Below, piece after piece: positions 9,955 to 19,775 of a stretch of DNA of 64,000 bases (the first letter of the stretch is position 1; each line of letters opens with the position of its first letter). The DNA comes from Babesia bovis T2Bo (taxonomy: Eukaryota; Apicomplexa; Aconoidasida; Piroplasmida; Babesiidae), in the NCBI RefSeq assembly GCF_000165395.2, contig NC_067396.1, positions 1 to 64,000 on the forward strand. Reading direction: 5' to 3'. The notes under the pieces were generated by a model that worked only from the letters and a program-made list of their open reading frames with translations, had not been told where the DNA came from and did no database searches. A program made the translations under genes and the position numbers.

Positions 9955-11112
9955 ATGGATACTATTACATGTGGTACACTAGTATTGGTACTGTTATGGC
10001 TCTACCTGTGTTGCCAGATATTGGGTTTCTTGTTGACTATCATAGGAAAGTATAGCACTCCATTACTACTACAGTTCTATTACTTACTATCCAGTACTAC
10101 TGCATTACTACCTACAGTTACCACACTATCTACTCTATTGCTAGGAACATGTCTGTGGCAATGCAAAAATGCTGGGTACCTCGTGTCGCCAATGACCCGA
10201 TATCATTGGGTGCTACTGGTGCTACTAGTAATACTACAGATAGTGGCAGTGGTAATGGAGTATATGGGTCTACAGGGATTTGATGGTATCGGAGGCTTTG
10301 GTGTCGAATGGACATATCCCATTTACGGTATAGCAGTGGTGATACTTGGTATACTAGGTGGTACCCTATACTGCGGCTGGAAGTGTAACCTGTTTTGTAG
10401 ACCATGCTGCAAGAGCCAATACATGTGCTATGGTAGTGCAATAGTGGTAGTACTGGTGATTCTTATAGTATTAGCTGTAACAGCCTCCATTGTACGTTTC
10501 TTGGACAGCAGAGGATTCGTTGGTTACGAACAGCCTACTGATGGGCAGAACGAGATTCTGACTATTGGTTACTTTTGCTACATAATAATACCTATTACGC
10601 AGATTTACACCATTACAGTGTTATGGAATACAACTTTTAAACTACCCTATACGGTACTAGAAGTGGTTGCCCTACTAGCGTCGGCACTGGCAGTGGCCTC
10701 TTTATTGGCAGTAGTTGGAGGTACTCAGGATCACCAAGTTGCTATCGTATACTCCCTTTTAACACTTCATCTGGTGTCACTGGGAATTACCTGGTACTGC
10801 CTGCAATATAAAGAGGTATTCCACTGGCCCAAGCAGTACCTGTGTTTTGGGTTACTGGCAGCAGTGGTAATACTAGTAGCATTTGTACTGGTAGTGATAC
10901 ATATTGTGGACCCTAACGAACAGAAGGATGAAGCTGTGCAATACATCCTTCTGGGCTACTCAATGGTACTGATGGTACCTACATTGTGGTATGCATACCG
11001 ATGTGGTCTATTGACATGGAAGTGGAATTCTTGTATCCCCAAGAAAAGCGGTCTCAAGGCTACTGACACTGCTGAAAACAAGGCAGCAGGCACTGATATC
11101 ACAACAGAGTAG
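9955..11112 (+). CDS. Multi-transmembrane subtelomeric protein (paralogue 2)
   Basis: A single-exon frame of 385 residues that aligns end to end with the minus-strand gene at 2491-3606. Shared blocks include LLGTCLWQCKNAGYLVSPMT, GGTLYCGWKCNLFCRPCCKS, FKLPYTVLEVVALLASALA and LLGYSMVLMVPTLWYAYRCG. It adds a run of residues after helix 1 (the YYLLSSTTALLPTV region) that the other lacks. Nine to ten hydrophobic helices, no signal peptide beyond the first helix, and a soluble acidic tail. No catalytic motif is visible. Together with paralogue 1 it brackets the ves pair symmetrically, with a small two-TM gene next to it on the outer side. Possible member of the B. bovis mtm family; the biochemical role is unknown. 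Confidence 0.82.
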   Translation: MDTITCGTLVLVLLWLYLCCQILGFLLTIIGKYSTPLLLQFYYLLSSTTALLPTVTTLSTLLLGTCLWQCKNAGYLVSPMTRYHWVLLVLLVILQIVAVVMEYMGLQGFDGIGGFGVEWTYPIYGIAVVILGILGGTLYCGWKCNLFCRPCCKSQYMCYGSAIVVVLVILIVLAVTASIVRFLDSRGFVGYEQPTDGQNEILTIGYFCYIIIPITQIYTITVLWNTTFKLPYTVLEVVALLASALAVASLLAVVGGTQDHQVAIVYSLLTLHLVSLGITWYCLQYKEVFHWPKQYLCFGLLAAVVILVAFVLVVIHIVDPNEQKDEAVQYILLGYSMVLMVPTLWYAYRCGLLTWKWNSCIPKKSGLKATDTAENKAAGTDITTE

Positions 11113-11358
11113 TACTGTCAGTGTTATCAGTACCACCTTGTTAGACTAGAGGGCCCAACTTTGGGTACCCCAATATTAACTGGCATAGTCACTCTAGATG
11201 CCTAGTTTATACTGTTATATTACATAGAGTAATACCTAGAAATTACATACTTTGTGCAATAAAACATTGAGTATCTGATACGGTAGTGTATTACTTTTCA
11301 CTACAAGTCCATATCACTACCATATACAGAGTCTATACATTGCCACTAAATCACTATA

Positions 11359-11841
11359 ATGGCACAGTACCGTAAACCTAGCATTGTACTATTACTCTAC
11401 ACTACTATACTATGGATATCCCAGGTGACCTATGATGTCACCGCAGTTGAGAATACCGCTGTTCAGGATACAGTATCTGGTAGTCCAGGGTCACATGAAC
11501 AGATTGCTTCCAGTGACCTAGACAGGGCAGATGACCACATTCAGGATACTACATCAAGCACTGGTGACTCCCAAGGGTTCTACCAAAGATACAAGCAGTT
11601 TGTGGCCAAGCATAACAAGACATTGACTATTGTCTTTGGGGTACTGTTTGTCATTAGTTTGTTAGTGGCCATAGGATTATATGCTGGCTACAATCAGGAG
11701 AAGTATCTACCAATACCCATACTACTGGGTATTGTCGTGTTCGGGATTATACTGTACAAGTTATATGGACAGAAGATACTGGCCTTCTTTAGAGGCAAGA
11801 AGGCACCTGTAGTGAACAGTACTGTCGACACAACAGCCTGA
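11359..11841 (+). CDS. Small secreted two-TM protein
   Basis: A 160-residue frame. It begins with a clear signal peptide (hydrophobic core LLLYTTILWI, likely cleavage before the TYDVTA region), then an acidic Ser/Thr/Asp-rich segment of about 65 residues. Two hydrophobic helices follow at about residues 93-113 and 117-137, separated by a short loop (YNQEKYLP), and a basic tail (FFRGKKAPVV). This is the same plan as the genes at 1717 and 16046. It resembles in outline the small two-TM exported families of Plasmodium, but I see no sequence identity that would make them homologues. It follows the multi-TM gene by 246 bases on the same strand. Confidence 0.72.
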   Translation: MAQYRKPSIVLLLYTTILWISQVTYDVTAVENTAVQDTVSGSPGSHEQIASSDLDRADDHIQDTTSSTGDSQGFYQRYKQFVAKHNKTLTIVFGVLFVISLLVAIGLYAGYNQEKYLPIPILLGIVVFGIILYKLYGQKILAFFRGKKAPVVNSTVDTTA

Positions 11842-12438
11842 CTATGAATGCTACTACTATTCATTACAACTTTTAATACTAAGAGTACAATGTATGTTAC
11901 ATTCCGGTATATATATATATATTGCTGAGTGGCGGTAGTGTATATTCTGTATACTAGCGTTGCTAACGAGAGGATGTAATGTAGATCCTATAGATAGTAC
12001 CCAATGGGCACAACCACCACGTCTCAATAGATTTGTGTTACTGTACACTAATGATATTACAGAGCACTCTAAAGGGAACGACATATATACATCCCTCATA
12101 TAGCACTTGTATATATAACTCGATATCAGCAGGATTACAGCATAATCTCCCATGGACATTGAGACTTATATGGTCAATACATATATCGGTAGCATACAAT
12201 AGCAATGTAGATATCACTATAGGGAAACTATTTTAGTGTCTAGCGGAGATTGTCATGCGGCCTGTTGCAGTATCGACATTTGAGATCCGTGTAATAATTC
12301 GCCCCCTTAGCAATACTTATGTATCGACAACTATTGTAGCAGTATACATTCCGAACTAACGCATGTACCATACCTGGGGCATAACAACAACCATAGATCC
12401 AACAGTTACTGTTCTCACTCCATACTGACTTTACCAAC
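11842..12438. other. SmORF upstream flank (duplicated segment)
   Basis: About 600 bases without a supported gene. The last 400 bases resemble the flank before the second SmORF (24,370-24,790). Shared stretches include CATATATACATCCCTCATATAGCAC-like sequence, a GGCCTGTTGCAGTATC-like word, and GCATAACAACAACCATAGATCCAACAG just before the ATG. A short AT run lies near 11,909-11,922. It probably contains the SmORF promoter. Confidence 0.55.
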
Positions 12439-13008
12439 ATGGTAGCCTTCAACATGTTATGGAAGTTCAGTCTGGTGGTGGCACTTGGGCTGTCTGCCAC
12501 CGCCACTTCTACTGAGGTAGCCCAGGAGAAACCAAAGAAGGAATCGTTCGTAAGCAGATTCTTTGGTAAGAGTGAAGAGCCTGACACAAAACCTCAAGAG
12601 GTACTTGAAGCAGCAAAGACAGACAAGGGTAAAGGAGGTCTCCCCAACTACGATGTTGAATGGCTTCTGGAATCCAAACCGGAAAACAGAGCTGCCTTAC
12701 TTAAGGCGATACCAAGCGATTTAGCCACGCATGTGCCAAAAGACTACAAAAAGCGAATGTGGTCAGGAATAGAAGAATATATGTATGTATTTTTCAAAAT
12801 ATATGCCACTGAATGGTATCTGCTACCTGAGCCAGAAAGTAGAGCTGCACTACGTTACGTGTTGCCAAGGGATTTGGCAGCAAAGGTTCCAGAGGACTGT
12901 AATGAACCAATAAAAACCGACGTGGAGAAAGACATTAGGAGGTTATTCTCAGAGACTTTCCAAAAGGAGAGATTGACGCATGGATGGTCGTATCAAGGCA
13001 ATTCGTAA
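12439..13008 (+). CDS. SmORF family protein (two-module)
   Basis: A 189-residue single-exon protein with an N-terminal signal peptide (FNMLWKFSLVVALGLSATA) and the segment KKESFVSRFFGKSEEPDTKP. Two copies of a roughly 50-residue module follow. Its consensus is VEW-x-L-x-(K/E)PE(N/S)RAALR-x(2)-(I/L)PxDLA-x(2)-VP-(K/E)D, ending in an acidic, aromatic helix (EEYMYVFFKIYA; EKDIRRLFSETF). The C-terminus is LTHGWSYQGNS. This matches the SmORF genes known from B. bovis, small secreted proteins interspersed with ves genes whose function is not established. Module 1 has Tyr where other modules have Cys in the PEDCN motif. Flanks are duplicated around 24.8-25.9 kb. Confidence 0.85.
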   Translation: MVAFNMLWKFSLVVALGLSATATSTEVAQEKPKKESFVSRFFGKSEEPDTKPQEVLEAAKTDKGKGGLPNYDVEWLLESKPENRAALLKAIPSDLATHVPKDYKKRMWSGIEEYMYVFFKIYATEWYLLPEPESRAALRYVLPRDLAAKVPEDCNEPIKTDVEKDIRRLFSETFQKERLTHGWSYQGNS

Positions 13009-13976
13009 ATCACAAATGTTGGAACACCTTTGGTGAAAACGCAGTTATCATAATATCACAGTCTATAGACCACTCTACTAGATTACAGTAACACATATCC
13101 CCTATTGTGCCACAGTACCTACACATACTAACCACACTAACACTAGCATCAGTTGCGTCCATGGACATTAATGAGTACCGCAGCTCTAGCACTGTCCAGT
13201 GACATTTTAGATGCACTCCTATAGATGCCATATGGATATCTACTGTAGAGTTCAACACTGGTATGGAGTAACCATTAGTTTACGTCATTATAGGTCACTA
13301 TCAATATTAGTCACGTTAGACCCATATACAAAGGATGCTATCGATTGACGCTACAAATGACATACTTTCCAATCGCAATACTAAGGGACACTACTAACAG
13401 AACTCACTACACTATAAACCATAGCTACTACGTAGTTCGGAGATACTCCGTGGTATTAATGTAGCAAATTTATTCAAATACACTAGATAGAGCTATAACA
13501 CTAAGATGATTCACTATTCAAGGTTATCTAGGTTAATACTTTATTGGATAGACAACGGACAGACCTAACCAGTGTATGATGTAACACAGACTGCTGTACA
13601 GATTCCATGTAAAGGTATGCTGTAATATCACTGGCGATGGTATATACAGTGTATGATGCTATGTTAGCTATGGGATATAATGCCATGTTACATATGTACT
13701 TTTAGATTGATTCCTTCTAATGGAACCACATCTGTATAATCTATTTAGCATGATTCCTGGATCAAATCACTGCATTCTCGCTGATGTGTATGCAGTTTAA
13801 GCAGTGCTGAGTAGTACTAATGTAGTAAAATACAATACTAGTAGATTAGTACTACATCAGTACCCCGTATTATTGAATAGATTACTATTCCATGTCATTC
13901 CCGGGGTGTATGGGGAATACAGGCGCACTGACTCCATGTGTATATCCTGGGATTCTATTGCCAATATCTAGCCAAG
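13009..13976. other. Intergenic, SmORF 3' flank and upstream of multi-TM gene
   Basis: The first about 60 bases after the SmORF stop (TCACAAATGTTGGAACACCT and on) are nearly the same as the flank after the second SmORF at 25,857. The rest of the near 1 kb stretch shows no supported gene or obvious repeat. Confidence 0.5.
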
Positions 13977-15308
13977 ATGCCAGGCATTAAGGCTGGTATA
14001 GGCCCTTACTCTGATGAGGCTGCCCCTAAGGTGGCTAATCAGGTAAGGTACCTTATGCCAATCGTTAGGCTACTGTTCATCTTGGTAGCAATCCTAGGCT
14101 TCGGCTTCTGTATGGCAATGTTGCTGATGGCTACTGTAGAAGCCATAGAGATACAGGCCCTGAAGACAGGAGAGTACAAGCTCAAAAACGCTGACATGAC
14201 GGCCCTGAGCATAGCTATTTGCCTGAGTCATCTAGCGCTACACTTTTTAGGCTACCAATGCAGGTTCATGAAGCTACACTGGACTTCCTGGGACAGTGGG
14301 CTGTTCATACTAGGCTTTGCGGTAGTCATCTCGGCGTTCTTTGCAGTGTTTATCGTGGTGATGCCAGATGATGGGATAAAGATAACAGAGGACACTAACA
14401 AAAAAAGCTATCGTGCCTATGGAGCAATGGGATTCACTGCCCTTGAGTTACTGGCAATGTTTGGTTTCATTATATGTGCTATGAAGACACATTGCTTCGG
14501 TGGCTGCATGACACTTAACAAGAAAGTGTTCTATACATTTGCTTTTATATACATGCTAGTATTTGCCGCCCATGCGTATACACTATATGAGTTAAAGGAA
14601 AAGAATGGTGAATACGGAAAAGATAATAAAACCTGGCATCACCATAGGTTCATGGCAGCGGCTAACTACATCTTCGTGATTGGACTGTGTATCAGTGCAT
14701 ACCAGGTAAACTTATGTTGTATGTCGTTTACTAAATGCGATGCTGTCTTCATATTCCTGACTGGCACTGTCGTAGGCATACTGATAACAGTATGTCTCTC
14801 AATGTTCCCAGAGATTAACACCCAGCAATGGACCCTCGTAGGCCTTATCGGTATGCTCTATATACTTACGGTTGCACTGTTTTTGTACATACACGCCAAG
14901 AGGCCGCTGTGCAAGTACTATAATCCAGATGTGATAACTTTCGGGATATTCACGTTACTGTTTGTGTTATTGGTATCCACCTTGATAGCCCTGGGGGCGG
15001 TGCATCATGGTCATATAAAAGCAATCGCATTCGAGCTTAAAAGCATTGCCCCAATAGCCATATTCGTGTACGGCTTCGTGGTATTTGTGATGATGTTAGT
15101 GTTCGGTTTCAAGGGCAATGCCATCAAGGTTATCAAGGGGCTCATCAAGCAGACGCGTGACGAACGACTCGTTAAGAACGCCCATGAGCTAGATATAGGA
15201 CCACTGTACGACCCAGGAGTTGAAACACCGGGTAGTGAATGTAACCTTCGTGGACCGGAGTCATCAGGAGGTGTCTTCCGCGATTCGTGGTTACACCCAG
15301 CAATGTAG
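13977..15308 (+). CDS. Multi-spanning membrane protein, family unassigned
   Basis: A single-exon frame of about 443 residues from the Met of MPGIKAGIGPYSDEAAP; an in-frame upstream Met at 13,938 would add 13 residues. I count about eleven hydrophobic helices, starting near residue 23 (RLLFILVAILGFGFCMAMLL). Charged, often Lys-rich loops separate them (for example ELKEKNGEYGKDNKTWHHHR), and the protein ends in a cytosolic-type tail with Pro/Gly. A Cys-containing segment (CAMKTHCFGGCMTLNKK) sits near the middle. It is not an obvious paralogue of the 9,955 family. Function unknown; a transporter or an mtm-type exported protein are both possible. No signal peptide separate from helix 1. Confidence 0.8.
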   Translation: MPGIKAGIGPYSDEAAPKVANQVRYLMPIVRLLFILVAILGFGFCMAMLLMATVEAIEIQALKTGEYKLKNADMTALSIAICLSHLALHFLGYQCRFMKLHWTSWDSGLFILGFAVVISAFFAVFIVVMPDDGIKITEDTNKKSYRAYGAMGFTALELLAMFGFIICAMKTHCFGGCMTLNKKVFYTFAFIYMLVFAAHAYTLYELKEKNGEYGKDNKTWHHHRFMAAANYIFVIGLCISAYQVNLCCMSFTKCDAVFIFLTGTVVGILITVCLSMFPEINTQQWTLVGLIGMLYILTVALFLYIHAKRPLCKYYNPDVITFGIFTLLFVLLVSTLIALGAVHHGHIKAIAFELKSIAPIAIFVYGFVVFVMMLVFGFKGNAIKVIKGLIKQTRDERLVKNAHELDIGPLYDPGVETPGSECNLRGPESSGGVFRDSWLHPAM

Positions 15309-16045
15309 TTAGTTATACTATCGGGACTGTGTCCTGGAATTTGAAAATATATAGACTAAAGGTCGCCAACTTATGCAGTTAACATGGACAGATTACTATA
15401 ATTTATCTAGTACAAGTTATTAATTCGTATTGCATGATCGGCAGCTCTATTCATGCACTTATTAACTGTGAATTATTGATAGTAAGATGGGTGTTATACT
15501 TTATGGGCAATATTTAGTTACGACAGTTTGCTGTCAAGTGCATAGGAATAAAATACGTGATCCAGAAGTGTTGTAAGCTTTGATGGGATTAACTCTTGAT
15601 ACTGGGTAGAGACAAGTTGGATTTCAGTATGCGCCTTTAGCATCCTCCTCCTCCATGGCAACCCCAACTGTTCGACATCTCAGCGTAGTGATTTATATAA
15701 CGAGGTAACGCCAAAACACAAAATAAGGACGTCTAGTAATCTGACGGCATTGGAAATACATCATTACTATTTATACGTTAGTATATATTGTCAGTTTCTT
15801 GGACAAATATTACGTGTCTCCAATCAATGAAACACCATTAAACAACTGTTGCATCTGATGACAGAGATATCATTGATCATTAGAATTCTATAATACGTAA
15901 ATGATATCAAGATAAAAATGATACATGTAAACCACAAACTACAGTTACAATGCGATCACTGATAGAACACAAATTAACAATTGTTCCAACAATACATATA
16001 CCCCTATGACAACAGTTGAATCGATCCAATCTGACTGCAACCACA
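15309..16045. other. Intergenic between convergent genes
   Basis: A 737-base stretch between the 3' ends of the multi-TM gene (plus) and the small two-TM gene (minus). I see no reading frame with support, no RNA gene and no repeat. Confidence 0.5.
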
Positions 16046-16387
16046 TCACGATGTTACAACTTCCTCAGCTGCCTTCTTCGCAAACAAGTTCCGAATTTTG
16101 TTCCTGAAGATGTAACATAAAATGCCTCCTATGGCAAGGACACCGATGACAATACCGGCAGACCACTTCGCATCAGGACTACCATTATCACTGCACTTCC
16201 AAATAGAAACACAGATAACAATTACTAAAACCAGTATAACACCGGCTATTATCATTGCTTTCTTGTTACCGAAGAATTTACTACCCACTCCTTTGGTCGA
16301 AGTATCTACCTTAGCTTCACCCTCAGGGGAATTGGCGCTGACGCCAAGGAAGTAGAAAATACCAATTAAGCCAACAAAGCAATCCAT
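16046..16387 (-). CDS. Small secreted two-TM protein
   Basis: I chose the Met of MDCFVGLIGIFYFLGVSA as start because it opens a typical signal peptide; an upstream in-frame Met adds eight residues. The mature part has a short Ser/Thr/Glu region, then KFFGNKKAM, two hydrophobic helices (about residues 45-63 and 78-96) separated by a Cys/Asp/Ser loop (WKCSDNGSPDAKW), and a basic tail (FRNKIRNLFAKKA). At 113 residues it is the shortest of the three two-TM proteins in this window. The FFG(N)K motif echoes the SmORF linker (FVSRFFGK), which may be chance. Function unknown. Confidence 0.7.
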   Translation of the reverse strand: MDCFVGLIGIFYFLGVSANSPEGEAKVDTSTKGVGSKFFGNKKAMIIAGVILVLVIVICVSIWKCSDNGSPDAKWSAGIVIGVLAIGGILCYIFRNKIRNLFAKKAAEEVVTS

Positions 16388-17556
16388 CTTGAGTATTGGA
16401 GAGTAACACAAATGTCAGATGAACAGTAATATCCCTTGACAGGAGTATAGGAATGCCTAAGGGCACCTTAATAAAGCTGAAACAATCGAATGATCAATAT
16501 GACACAATGTTATTCTAATCTCTAAGAATATACTTTATATACAAACTATCGCACACATCCTGCCGAATACTGCAAGTGCGATGTGCCCGTCAAGAATAGG
16601 TAAGTCCCGATAACACTACAGAATAAAAACACAAATTAGATACCATGATAATGTAGCCCCTAAAAGAGTAATATATGGCGATTATGAATAGAACTATTTT
16701 TTTGAGAAACTATGTTAACCGATCCCCGAATGATACAATCTGGCCGGAGATAGCGATTAACATAGCATCTTATTTAAAGTCTAGAATAAGTTTAAGAAGA
16801 CGTTAGATCATTGTTTCTATATGCCGTAGACCTTATTAATTACTAGCAGTGCCGTGGAGTATCGTCATACAGTACTACATCGACACTTAACGAATGTTAA
16901 TGTATCTATGTGCCATATGGTAAGATATGTCTTGAGATCGATTCAACCACAGAGTTGCTGCATTTAATACTTCCAGGGTTCAGTTCTTATCAACCTTTTG
17001 ATATGTTGTTACCTTTACTATATGTTCTATAGTCATGGCATTCTCATGTAGACAATGTTACAAGGTGCCATTTATCTAGATGCCATTATTCCTTTATAGT
17101 ACGTCAGGTTAATGTCAACTGTTGACAACTAACTAAATCATCCTAGTAATCGCTTATTAGTGAAATATTTAAGTCGAAAGTCTTTGATTTGCGAATGTTA
17201 AACAATGTTCTGCATTACGAACAAACCAGTATGTTATAGTTAATAGCCACGATTACCTATCTAACACGACACGACAAACACTCATAATAGCCATAGTGGA
17301 AACGCTGTTTACAATTACAATTTCAAGACTACACCTACTCAACACTCAGAGACATCACATACTAAATGACATTATATTAAATCCATACATCTGGTATGGC
17401 ACACTTCATTAGTGAAGTTAGATCAGCCCATGCTGATTAATGATAACACATTAATGGCGCTTAATGTGTATTACGCCCGAGAAGTTACATGTGTTACCGA
17501 CCAAATATGCGATGGCTCACTAGGACAAATACTGTGCTCCTTGTACAACCACATTA
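16388..17556. other. Intergenic, no gene seen
   Basis: Nearly 1.2 kb of A+T-rich sequence between two minus-strand genes. No supported frame or repeat array was found. It should contain the promoter of the 16,046 gene and the 3' end of the transporter-like gene. Confidence 0.5.
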
Positions 17557-19011
17557 TTAAAATTCGGAATTCATTTCCATAAGGGTATGCTCCAGCTTAC
17601 CCTTGACATTCTGGTCAAACGATTCCTTAAAGCTTACAAAGCCTTCTTCTATACCGATGAACAACCAGTATAGGAAACCATCCGTTACGCTCATTCCTTC
17701 AGTTGGCCATGGTTCTCCAGGCTTGTAAGCATCTCTTGTTGTTATAAATTGTTGTATATAAGCTTCCGATATATACTTGGTAATGTTCAAAACAAGAAGG
17801 TTTATACCTAAATTTACTGAAGACAAAGTGGAGCCATGTTGACATTTACATTCTTTACCTTCACTTGCACCATTTGAGGGCTTTGCATTCCCATCAATGG
17901 CTGCAGTGGATGAGTTGATTACTACTCTACCGGAAAAATAGAAGAGTACTGTTAGGAATCCTACAATCAGCGGCTTCATACGAACAAGCTTTGCTATTGA
18001 CGACAACGGGTAGTGCATAATCACAATAAACATTATCCCTATGCCCAGATATGGAATGAAAAGGAGATATAGTAGGTAATAATAACGTTTGTCCTTTTCC
18101 CACTTGTCACTCAGTCCCGCATACCTAGCAAGGAACCATATACTTATACCAGAGATTGCATGAAAGATAGTGCACAGACTTTGAATTGGATATCTGTGTT
18201 CAAACGTTACCATCTCGAATGGAGAAATGAGGGGATAGACTACAAATATAAACCCATAGCCTACGGTACTAGCTGCCATCATAGGAAATGCGCCACAATA
18301 TGCATCCCAAAATGAACAGTTGCCATCGCATTTCGAAGCTCCATTTCCACTGGTTGTTTGTGCGGTGCCCAAAGTTTGACCCACCTTGGTGTGAATATAA
18401 TAACTCCACACGATGGCCACAATAAATGATAGAGTCAACATAACAACAATGTTCGTTAACACCAGCCAATAATTCACATCCTTACCAATCTTCTGCAGAA
18501 TGAATATCGTGATACCATGCAAGAAGGCCACGAATATACCGGTACAGGATGCACCGAGGTCATATGATGGTATGTTATCCGATGAGATGTCGTAGATAAT
18601 CATATCATCTATACCTGCTACGAAGTTAGCAACCACCAATGCCCAATAGTAAAGGACTACATTTGAATTACCTTCTCCCCAAGCAAACGCTTTCAGGATA
18701 ACGACATTAACGGCGACAATAATCCAGGAAACCACAATGGAACAGTACCTTTGTATATTCTTTGTTTTTTCACCGTACGATTGGAAAGAAGTAAAAATAA
18801 CCAAAACTCCTAATGCAGAGAACAAATAAAATAGTTCCATGGAATTATGACACATTCCAATAAATATTCCGACTGCATCAGGGCCATATCCGAACCGCTG
18901 CATGGCAAACGACGAACCCAGCAGGCACAAATTCAAAGGCTGCATCAAACTAAGACCTTTTAAAAAATTGGCAGCATAATCCAAAAAGTTCTTTTTGTTC
19001 TCTTCTGCCAT
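17557..19011 (-). CDS. ENT-like / Tpr-related multi-TM transporter-like protein
   Basis: A single-exon frame of 484 residues with ten to eleven hydrophobic helices. Helix 1 carries GLSLMQPLNLCLLGSSF, which recalls the G-x(4)-LLPWN signature in helix 1 of equilibrative nucleoside transporters, although Trp is Leu here. A large soluble loop at about residues 215-235 contains Gly/Asn/Cys (GNGASKCDGNCSFW), and a second one near 375-390 is Ser/Gly rich with CKCQHGS. Piroplasms carry an expanded family annotated as Tpr-related; this protein fits that size and topology. Transport activity and substrate are not shown by the sequence. The start is the first Met of the frame, with TTGTTGAGCCC-type sequence upstream and no better alternative. 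Confidence 0.7.
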   Translation of the reverse strand: MAEENKKNFLDYAANFLKGLSLMQPLNLCLLGSSFAMQRFGYGPDAVGIFIGMCHNSMELFYLFSALGVLVIFTSFQSYGEKTKNIQRYCSIVVSWIIVAVNVVILKAFAWGEGNSNVVLYYWALVVANFVAGIDDMIIYDISSDNIPSYDLGASCTGIFVAFLHGITIFILQKIGKDVNYWLVLTNIVVMLTLSFIVAIVWSYYIHTKVGQTLGTAQTTSGNGASKCDGNCSFWDAYCGAFPMMAASTVGYGFIFVVYPLISPFEMVTFEHRYPIQSLCTIFHAISGISIWFLARYAGLSDKWEKDKRYYYLLYLLFIPYLGIGIMFIVIMHYPLSSIAKLVRMKPLIVGFLTVLFYFSGRVVINSSTAAIDGNAKPSNGASEGKECKCQHGSTLSSVNLGINLLVLNITKYISEAYIQQFITTRDAYKPGEPWPTEGMSVTDGFLYWLFIGIEEGFVSFKESFDQNVKGKLEHTLMEMNSEF

Positions 19012-19775
19012 ATTGTTGAGCCCTTATCTCGTTGACCGCCTCTGAATACCCATCCCATAGGCATGGACTAGCTCTACATCATCAGTAACAGCGTATTAGC
19101 ATTTACATTGAACTCAGTGGCACGTATTAAGCTGTACCCATGATCCAAATGCCTATATGGTGGCATGATCATTCAGACACGAGTTGGCATATGGCTACAA
19201 ATGTGCACATTAGCCCGTACAGTAGCCTTTTAAGTGGACCGTAGAGTAATAGTCTAGTTTTGGTGAATATTAGCTGCGAAACTTATATACCCTCCCTATT
19301 ACTCCTTATAAGGGTCACCCCCTAGAAAGAGTTTATATGTAGTGAATTCTTCTTGTTAAATTAGCTTTTCACATGAACTCTGTAGTATATATTGTTTTAT
19401 AAGATGTAATGTACATTATCTTGTATTTTGGTATATGATGTGTACAAATGGGCTTGTGATATTCAATGGCTTCATGTTGTCGTTACACCCTCGCCACTGG
19501 TACGTATAAAGGTTATGATTTAATCATAATATTGAACGTAAATTGATTGGTTTGCTGCTTTCATTTGTATGGATAGTGCTTGTATATGTACCTATTTGAC
19601 TGCTGTCACAATGTATGTCTATGGTATTGGATCCAATGAGTTACACAGATGGAAATCTGTTGTTGACACTAGTGATTACTATGAGCTTTACGTTATGTAC
19701 TCTGAGTGATAGTTATCAATCCGATTCGCTTGCGACTTGTTCTGTCAGTACATGAAAGGGGTAATGTAGAAGGCA
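19012..19775. other. Spacer between transporter-like gene and ves1beta
   Basis: About 760 bases without supported genes. Near 19,693-19,775 the sequence directly follows the last ves1beta coding piece; a possible donor GTAATG lies there but no downstream ves exon is found. Confidence 0.45.
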
